64,000 nucleotides of DNA, taken from positions 18,964-82,963 of the forward strand of contig NZ_KL537414.1 in the NCBI RefSeq assembly GCF_000710345.2. The letters are read 5' to 3'. The notes under the pieces were generated by a model. The model did not search any database. It was given only the letters and a program-made list of their open reading frames with translations, and was not told where the DNA came from. Below are positions 16,339-26,068 of this stretch, piece after piece. How positions within the stretch are numbered: the first letter of the stretch is position 1; every line of letters begins with the position of its first letter. Position numbers and translations under genes: made by a program. This DNA is from Curtobacterium sp. S6 (lineage in GTDB: Bacteria > Actinomycetota > Actinomycetes > Actinomycetales > Micrococcaceae).

Positions 16339-17973
16339 ATGAACTCAGATTATTCGCCTCGGCACGCGTCGACTCAGCGTGAAGACCACGAGGAACCCGC
16401 GACCCAGGCCCGCGCGACCGGGGCCGAACGCACCGCAGCGGCGGACCGGCCGGGCGCGGACCGAACCGGCACGGGTCAGCACCACATCACGGACACACGG
16501 CCGGCGGTTGAGGACAAGACCGCCTGGGGAGCCCTGTGGGCCATCGTGATCGGCTTCTTCATGATCCTCGTCGACGGGACCATCGTCTCCACGGCCATGC
16601 CGGCGATCATGAAACACCTCGACGCGGATATCAACCAGACGGTCTGGGTCACGAGCGCCTACCTGCTCGCTTACGCCGTGCCCCTGCTCATCACGGGTCG
16701 GCTCGGGGACCGGCTGGGGCCGGGCCGCATGTATCTCGGCGGGCTCGTGCTGTTCACCGCCGCGTCGCTCTGGTGCGGGCTGTCCGGTTCCATCGAGACG
16801 CTGATCGTGGCCCGCGTCTTCCAGGGCCTCGGCGCCGCGATCATGACACCTCAGACGATGGCGATCATCACCCGCATGTTCCCGGCCGAGCGTCGCGGCG
16901 CGGCGATGGGCGTCTGGGGAGCGACCGCCGGCGTGGCGAGCCTCGTCGGACCGATCCTGGGTGGCGTTCTGGTCGACACCCTGGGCTGGGAATGGATCTT
17001 CTTCGTCAACATCCCGGTGGGCATCTTCGCCTTTATCCGTGCGTGGCAGAAGCTCCCGGCCTTCCCGATCCATACCCACAAGATGGATTATCTCGGCGTG
17101 CTCCTGAGCGCGGTGGCGATGTTCCTCATCGTCTTCGGAATCCAAGAGGGTAAAGGTCACGACTGGGGCCAGATCTGGGGGCCCATCACGGTCCCCGAGC
17201 TCATCATCGCCGGCGTGGTGCTCCTGATCCTCTTTGTCGTCTGGCAGAAGGTCACCCGCGCGGAGCCCCTGATTCCGCTCTCGCTCTTCAAGGACCGCAA
17301 CTTTTCGCTCGGCAACATGGCGATCAGCATGGTCGGCCTGATGATCGTGTCCTTCGCCCTGCCGCTGATGCTCTTCTACCAGCTCGTGCGGGGAATGACG
17401 CCCACGCAGGCTGCCTTGATGACGGCGCCCATGGCGGTCGTCTCGGGTGTCCTCGCACCGGTCGTTGGAAAGATGCTCACGGCCGGCCGAGCTCCGTTCA
17501 TCGCCGTCTTCGGTCTGCTCATGAACGCGATCGGCCTGGCCGGCTACTGGTGGCTCATGTCTCCCGACACGACCATTTGGTTCCTGCTGTTGCCGTCGCT
17601 CGTGATGGGCATCGGGGGCGCCTGCATGTGGGCCCCCATCTCGATCACGACGACGCGCGATCTGACGCCGAGCCAATCCGGGGCCGGGTCCGGCATCTTC
17701 AACACCACCCGACAGGTCGGCGCGGTGCTCGGCACGTCGTTGATCTCCATGATGATGGAGAGCCGCCTGGCCGCGAACCTGCCGCAGATGTCGGGATCGG
17801 CTCCCTCCGGCGAAGCGGCCGGCGGGGCCACGCAGCTTCCCGAGATGCTGCGGGACGGTTACGCGACGGCCATGGGGGAGTCCATTCTTCTGCCCGCGGC
17901 GGCGATCCTCGTGGCGACCGTGGTCGCGGCCTTCTTCCGCCGCCGGGGGATGAAGCGGCCGGTCACGTCCTAG
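16339..17973 (+). CDS. DHA2-type (14-TM) MFS multidrug exporter
   Basis: 544 residues. A polar N-terminal tail of about 65 residues precedes 14 predicted membrane segments, the DHA2 (QacA/EmrB-like) drug:H+ antiporter layout. Motifs: FMILVDGTIVSTAMPAI (helix 1, motif D1), motif A-like ITGRLGDRLGPGRMYL, FQGLGAAIMTPQTMAI, and GPILGGVLVDTLGWEWIFFVN (motif C and following). The ATG at 16339 lacks a clear ribosome-binding site; a GTG 45 bases upstream is also in frame. No regulator of the TetR/MarR kind adjoins it. Substrate unknown. Confidence 0.88.
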   Translation: MNSDYSPRHASTQREDHEEPATQARATGAERTAAADRPGADRTGTGQHHITDTRPAVEDKTAWGALWAIVIGFFMILVDGTIVSTAMPAIMKHLDADINQTVWVTSAYLLAYAVPLLITGRLGDRLGPGRMYLGGLVLFTAASLWCGLSGSIETLIVARVFQGLGAAIMTPQTMAIITRMFPAERRGAAMGVWGATAGVASLVGPILGGVLVDTLGWEWIFFVNIPVGIFAFIRAWQKLPAFPIHTHKMDYLGVLLSAVAMFLIVFGIQEGKGHDWGQIWGPITVPELIIAGVVLLILFVVWQKVTRAEPLIPLSLFKDRNFSLGNMAISMVGLMIVSFALPLMLFYQLVRGMTPTQAALMTAPMAVVSGVLAPVVGKMLTAGRAPFIAVFGLLMNAIGLAGYWWLMSPDTTIWFLLLPSLVMGIGGACMWAPISITTTRDLTPSQSGAGSGIFNTTRQVGAVLGTSLISMMMESRLAANLPQMSGSAPSGEAAGGATQLPEMLRDGYATAMGESILLPAAAILVATVVAAFFRRRGMKRPVTS

Positions 17974-17998
17974 CTCGTTGCGTTTGCTCCCGTCGGGC

Positions 17999-18697
17999 TC
18001 AGCGGAGAGGCTGTTGCCCCTCGAGCTCGCCACGGGAGAAGGCATCGAACTTGCCGCGAACCAACCGGACCGCGAGCCACACGGCCTCGACGATCATGAT
18101 CGCCAACAGGGCCCAGCGGACGGTCAGGAGAATCGCGGAAGCCACGGGGGCGGCGCCATCCGGTGCGGCCAGGGCTGCGTCGGTCACGGCGTTGCCCACG
18201 ATGAAGATCACCAGGTAGGCCAGCGGGGCCGACCACAGCGCCCAGCGTGCCCTCCCTCGGGGAACGGAACGGCCGATCATCGCGACCCACGCGAGGCTCA
18301 CGAACAGAGGCGTGAGCAACCCCCAGGACCAGTGGACCGCGGAATAGGCGCTCCGGCCACCATCGCCCATGGACTCGGAGATTCCGGCGGCGTCCCGCGG
18401 GAAGGTGAACGGCCGGAACTCGGGCAACGCGACGCGGGTCTGCGAGCCGAGCTGGGGGAGCATCCACGCGTGGAGGGCGGCGAACAGGAGGGCCGCGACC
18501 ACGAAGAGGACCACGACGATCATTCCGGATGAGGATTTTTGGGGATTCGGGCGGCCCGCCGGGACCCACTCCCCGGGACCGATGCCGTCGCCGCGCCCCT
18601 CCGTGGATGGCGTGGGCCCCCGCCGTGCCCGCTCGGGGGCCGGTGCCGGATTCGCGGCGGCCTCTCCGTATAGTCGCTGCTTCTGGCCCTTGGACAT
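17999..18697 (-). CDS. Predicted membrane protein, unknown function
   Basis: 232 residues. A basic and polar N-terminal region (MSKGQKQRLYG, then a Pro/Ala/Arg-rich stretch to about 58) precedes about four hydrophobic segments: near 59-80, 122-142, 153-173 and 186-208. No family recognised. The ATG at 18697 is preferred over that at 18703 because GGAG is 8 nt away rather than 2. It converges on the DHA2 gene with 25 bp between them and is divergent from pcrA. Confidence 0.65.
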   Translation of the reverse strand: MSKGQKQRLYGEAAANPAPAPERARRGPTPSTEGRGDGIGPGEWVPAGRPNPQKSSSGMIVVVLFVVAALLFAALHAWMLPQLGSQTRVALPEFRPFTFPRDAAGISESMGDGGRSAYSAVHWSWGLLTPLFVSLAWVAMIGRSVPRGRARWALWSAPLAYLVIFIVGNAVTDAALAAPDGAAPVASAILLTVRWALLAIMIVEAVWLAVRLVRGKFDAFSRGELEGQQPLR

Positions 18698-18789
18698 ACC
18701 CATAGCTCCATTATGAACCCCGCGGCTTGATGCACTGAACCGGCGGGGGACTCCGAATCGAAACTATGTTCGCCTAGACTGGGGGAAGT

Positions 18790-21339
18790 ATGGATTTTCT
18801 GCGCGACTCTTCGTTCCTGACACCGCCCAGCTCCTTGTCCGACCGGCAAGGGGCCGACCAGCGCGATCCCGCGTCGTTGGTTGAAGGGCTTAACGAGCAC
18901 CAGGCCGCGGCGGTGACGCACTCCGGCAGCCCGTTGCTGATCGTGGCCGGCGCGGGATCGGGCAAGACCAGGGTCCTGACCCATCGCATCGCGTACCTGC
19001 TGGCCACCGGGCGGGCGCACCAGGGCGAAATCCTCGCGATTACCTTCACCAACAAGGCCGCGGCCGAGATGCGGGAGCGCGTGGCGGAACTGGTGGGGCC
19101 GCGTGCCGAGAAAATGTGGATTTCCACGTTCCACAGTTTTTGCGTGCGTGTCCTGCGGCGCGAAGCGAAGACCATCGGCCTCAAGTCGTCGTTCTCGATC
19201 TACGACTCGGCGGACTCGCTGCGTCTGATCACGCTGATCTCCAAGGAATTCGAGCTGGATTCCAAGCGGTTCGCGCCCAAGGCCGTTCTGAACGCCATCT
19301 CCGCGTTGAAGAACGAACTGATCGATGCGGAGGAGAACGCGACGTCGGCGTCGAGCACGGACCCGTGGGAATCCACCGTGGCCCGCGTGTACAGCGAATA
19401 TACGCGGCGGCTCAGGGCGGCCAACGCCCTCGACTTCGATGACCTCATTTCCCAGACCGTCTTCATGCTGCGTGCCTTCCCGCAGGTGGCCGAGTACTAC
19501 CGGCGCCGGTTCCGGCATATTCTCGTCGACGAATATCAGGACACCAACCACGCGCAGTATGCCCTGGTGCGCGAGCTGACCGGGCACGACGCCGTCGCCC
19601 CGGGCACGGATAACCCGTACCCGTCGGCCTCGGAACCGGCGGAGCTCACCGTCGTCGGCGACTCCGATCAGTCCATTTATGCTTTCCGCGGGGCGGACAT
19701 CCGCAACATCACCGATTTCGAGCGAGACTACCCCCAGGCCAGGACCATTCTTCTGGAGCAGAACTATCGCTCGACCCAGACGATCCTGACGGCCGCGAAT
19801 GCCGTGATCGAACGCAATCCGAACCGGCGGGACAAGAAGCTGTGGACGGCCTCCGGCGACGGCGTCCCGATCGTCGGCTATGTCGCCGAGAATGAGCACG
19901 CCGAAGCCCGCTTCATCGCCGAGGAGATTGACCGGCTGCGGGACGAGGAAGGCGTGGCCCCGGGCGATATCGCGGTCTTCTACCGGACCAACGCCCAATC
20001 GCGTTCCCTCGAAGAGATCTTGATGCGGGTCGGGTTGCCGTACCGGGTCGTCGGTGGGACGAGGTTCTACGAGCGCAAAGAGATCAAGGACGCGCTGTCC
20101 TACCTCAGGGCCCTCATGAACCCGGACGATGACATCAGCGTGCGTCGGATCCTTAACGAACCCAAGCGGGGCATCGGGGCCCGGTCGGAAGGCGCGATCG
20201 CCAACCTCGCGTCCCGGAACAGGTCGTCGTTCATGGCGGCGGCACGCCAGGCCGAGGAAGCCCCCGGCCTGGCTGCGGCCGGAGCGAAAAAGATCTCGGC
20301 TTTCGTGACCCTCATGGATGATCTGGGGCAGATCGCAGCGACCGAGACCGCAGCGACGTCGCTCGAAGCGGTGCTGGAGCAGTCCGGGTACCTCGAAGCC
20401 CTCCGGACCTCGGATGATCCGCAGGACGAGTCGCGCGTGGAGAACCTCGCCGAACTGGTCGCGGTGGTTCGCGAATTCGAGCGCGACCAGCCCGAGGCCG
20501 GCCTTGGCGCGTTCTTGGAGCACGTGTCCTTGGTCGCGGACGCCGATCAAATCCCCAACCGGCCCAAACACGATGACGAGGAAGAGGGCGGGGTCTCCGC
20601 CGCCCAGGTCGCGCGGGAGGTCGCCGAGGCGCGTGCCGAAGGCGTGGTCACGCTGATGACCCTGCACACCGCCAAGGGTTTGGAATTTCCGGTGGTCTTC
20701 CTGACGGGCATGGAACACGGTATTTTCCCCCACCAGCGAGCCCTGACCAACGACGACGAGATGAGCGAAGAACGACGCATCGCCTACGTGGGGCTGACCC
20801 GCGCGATGCAACGCCTCTACCTGACGCGGGCCGAATCGCGTTCCATGTGGGGGCAGGGGCAGTTTAATCCGCCGTCGCCCTTCCTGGAAGAGATCCCCGA
20901 GCACCTCATCGAGTGGAAGCGGCTCGGCTCCGCCGGCTTCGGGTCCGGGTTCGGTTCGGCCGTTTACGGGTCGGGCGGATTCTCCGGGGGAAGCCCCCGA
21001 GGCGGCCGGACCTCGTGGGCGGACTCCTCCTCGTGGGGCGGCAGAGGGTCCGGATCGGCAAACCGGCCGGCCGCGGCGAGCCAGGACGCCGGATACGGCC
21101 GCGGGATCGAGGGCTCGCCGAACCTCGGATCGCGGGCGACCAAGGCCTCCCGGGTTCAGCAGTCCAAGGAGATCCCGTCCCTGGCCATCGGCGACACCGT
21201 GGAGCATAAGACGTTCGGGCGCGGACGCGTCGTCGCGCTGGAAGGCGGCGGGGACAAGACCGTTGCCAAGGTGAAATTCTCGAGCGAAGAAAAGCGGTTG
21301 CTCCTCCGGTACGCGCCGTTGACCAAGGTGGAATCCTAG
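18790..21339 (+). CDS. pcrA: ATP-dependent DNA helicase PcrA/UvrD1
   Basis: 849 residues, superfamily 1A 3'-5' helicase for DNA repair and removal of transcription/replication conflicts. Motifs in order: GAGSGKT (54-60), ITFTNKAAAEMRER (Ia), DEYQDTN (II), GDSDQSIYAFRGAD (III), EQNYRS (IV), TLHTAKGLEFPVVFL (V) and VGLTRAMQRLYL (VI). A Gly/Ser-rich linker (about 715-795) leads to a C-terminal Tudor/KOW-like domain (GDTVEHKTFGRGRVVALEG) known in PcrA to contact RNA polymerase. TAGACT 9 nt before the ATG may be its -10 box. Codirectional with the downstream backbone genes. Confidence 0.96.
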   Translation: MDFLRDSSFLTPPSSLSDRQGADQRDPASLVEGLNEHQAAAVTHSGSPLLIVAGAGSGKTRVLTHRIAYLLATGRAHQGEILAITFTNKAAAEMRERVAELVGPRAEKMWISTFHSFCVRVLRREAKTIGLKSSFSIYDSADSLRLITLISKEFELDSKRFAPKAVLNAISALKNELIDAEENATSASSTDPWESTVARVYSEYTRRLRAANALDFDDLISQTVFMLRAFPQVAEYYRRRFRHILVDEYQDTNHAQYALVRELTGHDAVAPGTDNPYPSASEPAELTVVGDSDQSIYAFRGADIRNITDFERDYPQARTILLEQNYRSTQTILTAANAVIERNPNRRDKKLWTASGDGVPIVGYVAENEHAEARFIAEEIDRLRDEEGVAPGDIAVFYRTNAQSRSLEEILMRVGLPYRVVGGTRFYERKEIKDALSYLRALMNPDDDISVRRILNEPKRGIGARSEGAIANLASRNRSSFMAAARQAEEAPGLAAAGAKKISAFVTLMDDLGQIAATETAATSLEAVLEQSGYLEALRTSDDPQDESRVENLAELVAVVREFERDQPEAGLGAFLEHVSLVADADQIPNRPKHDDEEEGGVSAAQVAREVAEARAEGVVTLMTLHTAKGLEFPVVFLTGMEHGIFPHQRALTNDDEMSEERRIAYVGLTRAMQRLYLTRAESRSMWGQGQFNPPSPFLEEIPEHLIEWKRLGSAGFGSGFGSAVYGSGGFSGGSPRGGRTSWADSSSWGGRGSGSANRPAAASQDAGYGRGIEGSPNLGSRATKASRVQQSKEIPSLAIGDTVEHKTFGRGRVVALEGGGDKTVAKVKFSSEEKRLLLRYAPLTKVES

Positions 21340-21441
21340 GCGCCGCGGGCCGAAAATCGGCCTACGGTCCCCGTAAACCGGCTGTGACAAGTGGAAATAC
21401 TCGGTAAGGTGTTGTAGCGACCACACCACCGAAGGATTTTC

Positions 21442-22866
21442 ATGACCTCGCATTCGGGCACCGCCGGTACCGTCGACCCCTCCGGAGACCATGCTGGCGC
21501 GGGGGAGGCCCCCGCAGAGCAGAGGCGCAAGGCGGTGGTCTCCAGCTTTCTCGGAAACTTCGTCGAGTGGTTCGACTACGGCGCCTACAGTTACCTCGCC
21601 GTCACGATCGCCGCGGCCTTTTTCCCCGGGGATACCGAAAATTCCCTCTTCATGACCTTCGCGCTTTTCGCCGTGAGTTTTTTGATTCGCCCGTTCGGCG
21701 CGTTCTTTTGGGGGCACTGGGGCGACAAATTTGGCCGCACCAAAACGCTCGCTTGGTCTATTCTCCTGATGACGGGAGCGACGTTCCTGATCGGTTGCTT
21801 GCCTGGTGCGTCGACGATCGGCATGGCGGCCCCCATCCTGTTGCTGGTCTTCCGGCTGATCCAAGGGTTTTCGGCCGCGGGCGAGTACGCGGGTGCCTCG
21901 GCGTTACTCTCGGAATTCGCGCCCCGGGGTAAGCGGGGTCGATTCGCGGCGATCGTCCCGGCCTCTACCGCCTCCGGATTGCTCCTCGGTTCGCTCTCGG
22001 CGACGCTCCTGTACGGGTTGCTCGACGAGTCGTCGATGGAATCCTGGGGATGGCGGCTTCCCTTCCTGGTGGCGGGCCCGTTGGGGCTGGTCGGGTTGTA
22101 TATCCGGCGCAAGATCGACGACACCCCGGCGTTCCAGGCCCACACGACCCGGCAGATGGCGATCGTGGAGCGGGGCCAGAAGCCGCCGTCGCCGACGCTC
22201 CAGCTGGTCACCAAGAACCTGCCCGAGCTGATCCAGGGGTTCGGGATCGTCCTTCTCAACGCCGTCGGCTTCTACGTGGTGTTGACCTTCATGCCGACCT
22301 ATCTTTCGGAGAATCTCGGCTACGACGCCACGGCCTCGCAATTGGCGACCACGATCTCGCTCGTCACGTACATCTCGTTCATCTTCCTCACGGGGAGGAT
22401 CGCGGATCGTATCGGCCGCCGAAGCACCCTGATCCTGGCCTCGGCGACATTCCTGGTGCTGAGCGTCCCCGCGTTCCTGGTCATGGGGACGGGGCACTAC
22501 TGGCTCGCGGTCCTGGTCCTCGTGGTGATGGGTGCCTTCCTGTCCCTCAACGACGGCGCGCTTCCGTCCGCGGTCTCGGAGCTGTACCCCACCGCGGTCC
22601 GCTTCAGCGGCTTCGCGCTGGTGTTCAACATCGGCAACGCGCTCTTTGGAGGACCGATGAGCGCCCTCAATACGTGGCTGATTTCGGCGACCGGGAACAC
22701 CCTGTGGCCCGCCTATATCTTGATGGCGGCGGCCCTCCTGGCCCTGATCGCCGTGTTGTGGTCCAAGGATCGTTCGAGGACGGAGATCGACGACGTCGCA
22801 CCGACCGCAGGCGACGCGGAGGGCCGGCCTGGGCCGGCCGAGGAATCCGCTCCGAGCGGCCGGTGA
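21442..22866 (+). CDS. MHS-family metabolite:H+ symporter
   Basis: 474 residues, 12 predicted membrane segments. Seen: SSFLGNFVEWFDYGAYSYLA at helix 1, which is the hallmark of the metabolite:H+ symporter branch of MFS (KgtP/ProP/ShiA type), and motif A as WGDKFGRTKTL. The ligand could be a dicarboxylate, proline/betaine or shikimate; the sequence alone does not say. AAGGA precedes the ATG by 7 nt. It lies between pcrA and sucC, codirectional with both, with a 102-bp gap to pcrA containing a small hairpin (GGCCGA-AAA-TCGGCC, 21348-21362). Confidence 0.87.
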   Translation: MTSHSGTAGTVDPSGDHAGAGEAPAEQRRKAVVSSFLGNFVEWFDYGAYSYLAVTIAAAFFPGDTENSLFMTFALFAVSFLIRPFGAFFWGHWGDKFGRTKTLAWSILLMTGATFLIGCLPGASTIGMAAPILLLVFRLIQGFSAAGEYAGASALLSEFAPRGKRGRFAAIVPASTASGLLLGSLSATLLYGLLDESSMESWGWRLPFLVAGPLGLVGLYIRRKIDDTPAFQAHTTRQMAIVERGQKPPSPTLQLVTKNLPELIQGFGIVLLNAVGFYVVLTFMPTYLSENLGYDATASQLATTISLVTYISFIFLTGRIADRIGRRSTLILASATFLVLSVPAFLVMGTGHYWLAVLVLVVMGAFLSLNDGALPSAVSELYPTAVRFSGFALVFNIGNALFGGPMSALNTWLISATGNTLWPAYILMAAALLALIAVLWSKDRSRTEIDDVAPTAGDAEGRPGPAEESAPSGR

Positions 22867-23123
22867 GGGATGGGCTCGGGCCGTCGACTATCTGCACTCG
22901 TGGCGAACGGCGCGTGAATTGTGACTCACCCGCGGGATCTCGGGGCGAAACTCGCCGCCATGGTTAGGGTGCCTGTGACCATCTGAGTTAGAGTCACACC
23001 AGGGGAGCGCTGTCTCCCGCGATGATCCATGGGTCACGGCGGAGGCTGGCGTTCCACGATAATCAGGCCGGATGGGCTGGACGGTTCACCCGGCACGACT
23101 TCGACGAAGAAGGACACATATCC

Positions 23124-24293
23124 GTGGACCTGTTTGAATTCCAGGCACGCGATCTCTTCGAGAAGCACGGTGTACCCGTACTTCAAGGGATCGTCGCCGA
23201 AACTCCTGAAGAAGCTAAAGCTGCCGCCGAGAAGATCGGCGGCGTGACCGTCGTCAAGGCGCAGGTTAAGGTTGGCGGCCGCGGCAAGGCCGGCGGCGTC
23301 AAGGTCGCCAAGACCGCCGATGAAGCTTACGAGTATGCCTCCCAGATCCTGGGCATGGATATCAAGGGCCACACCGTTCACCGTGTGATGATCGCCCAGG
23401 GCGCCGATATTGCCGAGGAATACTACTTCTCGGTTCTGCTGGATCGCGCCAACCGTTCGTACCTGGCCATGTGCTCGGTCGAGGGTGGCATGGAGATCGA
23501 GCAGCTCGCGGTCGAGCGCCCCGATGCGCTCGCTCGCGTCGAGGTCGACCCGGCCAAGGGCTTGGACGCCGAGAAGGCGGCCGAAATCGTCGCCGCCGCC
23601 GGCTTCCCCGAGGAGCTTCGCGGCAAGGTCGCCGATGTCCTCGTCAAGCTCGGCGTGGTCTTCGATAAGGAAGACGCGACCCTGGTCGAGGTCAACCCCT
23701 TGGTCAAGACCGGCGAGGGCGAGATCCTGGCGCTCGACGGCAAGGTCTCCCTCGACGACAACGCCGAATTCCGCCACGAGGACCACGCGGGACTCGAGGA
23801 CAAGTCGGCCACCGATCCGCTCGAGGCCAAGGCCAAGGAAAACGACCTCAACTACGTCAAGCTGGACGGCGAGGTTGGAATCATCGGTAACGGTGCCGGC
23901 CTCGTGATGTCCACGCTCGACGTCGTGGCCTACGCGGGCGAGAAGCACGGCAACGTCAAGCCGGCGAACTTCCTCGATATCGGTGGCGGAGCCTCGGCCG
24001 AGGTCATGGCCAACGGGCTCGACGTGATCCTCGGTGACGAGCAGGTCAAGTCCGTGTTCGTCAACGTCTTCGGCGGCATCACCGCGTGCGATGCCGTGGC
24101 CAACGGGATCGTCAAGGCCCTCGAGATCCTCGGCGACCAGGCGACCAAGCCGCTCGTCGTCCGTCTCGACGGCAATAACGTTGAAGAGGGACGTCGCATC
24201 CTGGACGAGGCCAACCACCCGTTGGTTACCCAGGCGAAGACCATGGACTCGGGCGCCGATAAGGCCGCCGAGCTGGCCCACCAGGCTTCCTAA
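23124..24293 (+). CDS. sucC: Succinyl-CoA ligase (ADP-forming), beta subunit
   Basis: 389 residues, the usual SucC length. With SucD it converts succinyl-CoA and NDP to succinate and NTP in the citric acid cycle. Seen: [18 protein letters not shown] at the N-terminus, an ATP-grasp domain with [27 protein letters not shown] and [16 protein letters not shown] segments, and the C-terminal CoA-ligase domain with [11 protein letters not shown] and [15 protein letters not shown]. The GTG at 23124 is chosen since AAGGA lies 10 nt upstream and the family starts at (M/V)DLFE; in-frame codons extend upstream to 23022. The 257-bp upstream gap holds TAGAGT at 22989 as a possible -10 box. Confidence 0.96.
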   Translation: MDLFEFQARDLFEKHGVPVLQGIVAETPEEAKAAAEKIGGVTVVKAQVKVGGRGKAGGVKVAKTADEAYEYASQILGMDIKGHTVHRVMIAQGADIAEEYYFSVLLDRANRSYLAMCSVEGGMEIEQLAVERPDALARVEVDPAKGLDAEKAAEIVAAAGFPEELRGKVADVLVKLGVVFDKEDATLVEVNPLVKTGEGEILALDGKVSLDDNAEFRHEDHAGLEDKSATDPLEAKAKENDLNYVKLDGEVGIIGNGAGLVMSTLDVVAYAGEKHGNVKPANFLDIGGGASAEVMANGLDVILGDEQVKSVFVNVFGGITACDAVANGIVKALEILGDQATKPLVVRLDGNNVEEGRRILDEANHPLVTQAKTMDSGADKAAELAHQAS

Positions 24294-24329
24294 GCACCCG
24301 CCGATACATCTCAAGATTCAGAGGAAAAT

Positions 24330-25247
24330 ATGTCTATCTTTTTGAACAAGGACTCCAAGGTCATCGTTCAGGGCATCACCGGCGGCGAGGGCACCAAGCA
24401 CACTGCGCGCATGCTGGCCGCCGGAACCCAGGTTGTCGGCGGCGTGAACGCACGCAAGGCCGGCACCACGGTGTCGCACAAGGCTCAGGACGGCTCCGAC
24501 GTTGACCTGCCCGTCTTCGGCAAGGTTGCCGAAGCCGTGCAGGAGACCGGCGCCAATGTGTCGATCGTCTTCGTTCCGCCGGCCTTCACCAAGGACGCGG
24601 TCATCGAGGCCATTGACGCCGAGGTCCCGCTCGTCGTCGTGATCACCGAGGGCATCCCGGTTCAGGACTCGGCCGAGTTCTGGGCCCACGCCAAGGCGAA
24701 GACCGGTGCGGACGGCAAGCCGAAGACCCGCATCATCGGCCCGAACTGCCCCGGCATCATCACCCCGGGTGAATCCCTGGTCGGCATCACGCCGGCCAAC
24801 ATCACCGGATCGGGCAAGATCGGACTCGTCTCGAAGTCGGGCACCCTGACCTACCAGATGATGTTCGAACTGCGCGACATCGGCTTCACGACCGCGATCG
24901 GAATCGGCGGTGACCCCGTGATCGGCACGACCCACATCGACGCCCTGGAGGCGTTCGAGGCGGATCCCGAGACCGAGGCCATCGTGATGATCGGCGAGAT
25001 CGGTGGCGACGCCGAGGAGCGGGCCGCGGATTACATCAAGGCCAACGTGTCGAAGCCGGTCGTCGGCTACGTCGCGGGCTTCACCGCACCCGAGGGCAAG
25101 ACCATGGGCCACGCCGGCGCCATCGTCTCCGGCTCCTCGGGCACGGCCGAAGCCAAGAAGGAGGCCCTCGAGGCCGCCGGCGTGAAGGTCGGCAAGACTC
25201 CTTCCGAGGCCGCGCAGCTCATGCGCGACATCTTCGCGGCCAAGTAG
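24330..25247 (+). CDS. sucD: Succinyl-CoA ligase (ADP-forming), alpha subunit
   Basis: 305 residues. The N-terminal CoA-binding Rossmann domain begins [31 protein letters not shown] is the central conserved stretch, and the phosphohistidine loop lies in [17 protein letters not shown] near the C-terminus. It carries the phospho-His intermediate and binds CoA, forming the enzyme with SucC 36 bp upstream in the same operon. GAGGAAA precedes the ATG. A strong terminator ends the operon. Confidence 0.96.
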   Translation: MSIFLNKDSKVIVQGITGGEGTKHTARMLAAGTQVVGGVNARKAGTTVSHKAQDGSDVDLPVFGKVAEAVQETGANVSIVFVPPAFTKDAVIEAIDAEVPLVVVITEGIPVQDSAEFWAHAKAKTGADGKPKTRIIGPNCPGIITPGESLVGITPANITGSGKIGLVSKSGTLTYQMMFELRDIGFTTAIGIGGDPVIGTTHIDALEAFEADPETEAIVMIGEIGGDAEERAADYIKANVSKPVVGYVAGFTAPEGKTMGHAGAIVSGSSGTAEAKKEALEAAGVKVGKTPSEAAQLMRDIFAAK

Positions 25248-25267
25248 GTCAGCGAAGCATCACCGCG

Positions 25268-25300
25268 AAGTCGCCCGGGCCGTTACGGCCCGGGCGACTT
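25268..25300 (+). terminator. Terminator of the sucCD operon
   Basis: A perfect 15-bp stem (25268-25282 with 25286-25300) and a 3-nt loop, 20 bp after the sucD stop, ending in ACTTGTG. The A/T ends of the stem give a short T stretch. Confidence 0.85.
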
Positions 25301-25396
25301 GTGCGTGAGGGGCGTTGACCGGGGGATTCGATTCAAAATTGAAATAGCGGCGCAACGGCGGTATTCTCTGGGAAAACCGTTCGGAGGGATCGAACG

Positions 25397-26056
25397 ATGA
25401 TGCTGGAGAGTGAAATGCCAAACGCCGTGAAGCCCGCCCCCGTTCTTTCTGGCACCGTAACCCGGCGCAAGTTCGCGGCAGGTATAGCGTGGGCAGTGCC
25501 GGTGGCGGCCGTCGTCACTCCGGTTCCCGCCTACGCGGCCTCCGCGTGCCTCGAAGTGACGGTTCCGAAATTTACCGACCAGAACTGGACGTTCGTCAAC
25601 CCCAACCCCGCGACCCACGTGCGGCACGAGCTCGGCACCAAATTCCTGGGCGTGGGGCGGGAACAGCGCTTCTATTCCAGGGACAATGTGTTGAGGCGCC
25701 AGCCGACGGCCACGCAGTCGCTCTCGACGATCGTCATACTCACCGCCGGGTGTCGGTACGCGATCTCGTACGAGGCGATCAAAGTCCAGAACAACGGCGA
25801 AAACCAGCCGGATCACACGGACCAGTGGGCCGACCTCTATATCGGCGGAACGCGGCTGTCCGGCGTCACGACGGGTGCCGCGACGCCGGAGCGGGAAGCC
25901 CTTTCCTCCAGGTCGTCCACCACCATGGTCTCCCATTTCACGCCCGCGACAACGGGTCCCGTCGAGCTCCGATTCGAGTTCACCCTGTTGGGCCCCACGG
26001 CCCCGAACTTCGGCAACGACGACATCGGGTTGTGGCAACCGACGATCACGGTCTAG
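25397..26056 (+). CDS. Exported protein with Tat-type signal, unknown function
   Basis: 219 residues. The N-terminus carries a twin-arginine signal: TRRKFAAGIAWAVPVAA is followed by a hydrophobic stretch and a PAYAAS cleavage site near residue 48. The mature part of about 170 residues has two cysteines (in SACLEV and AGCRYA), is rich in Thr/Val/Asn, and looks like an all-beta domain, with WTFVNPNPATHVRHELG, ISYEAIKVQNNG and VELRFEFTLLGP. No family recognised; the beta-rich profile suggests a binding or surface domain. GGAGGG precedes the ATG by 8 nt. It converges on the VIT-family gene with 12 bp between them. Confidence 0.75.
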   Translation: MMLESEMPNAVKPAPVLSGTVTRRKFAAGIAWAVPVAAVVTPVPAYAASACLEVTVPKFTDQNWTFVNPNPATHVRHELGTKFLGVGREQRFYSRDNVLRRQPTATQSLSTIVILTAGCRYAISYEAIKVQNNGENQPDHTDQWADLYIGGTRLSGVTTGAATPEREALSSRSSTTMVSHFTPATTGPVELRFEFTLLGPTAPNFGNDDIGLWQPTITV

Positions 26057-26068
26057 AACCGCGGCCGA

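Noticed and set aside
16345..18045. A 566-codon frame antisense to the DHA2 exporter
   Set aside because: Composition is His/Asp/Arg-rich without hydrophobic core; the sense strand encodes a clear 14-TM exporter.
18520..21864. A 1114-codon open frame antisense to pcrA and flanking genes
   Set aside because: It mirrors pcrA in reverse. Its protein has no domain character (Arg/Gly/Pro/His-rich), and pcrA has every helicase motif. Long antisense frames are expected in GC-rich DNA.
23022..23123. 34-codon N-terminal extension of SucC
   Set aside because: Homologues start at (M/V)DLFE, and the extension has no conserved character; AAGGA supports the GTG at 23124.
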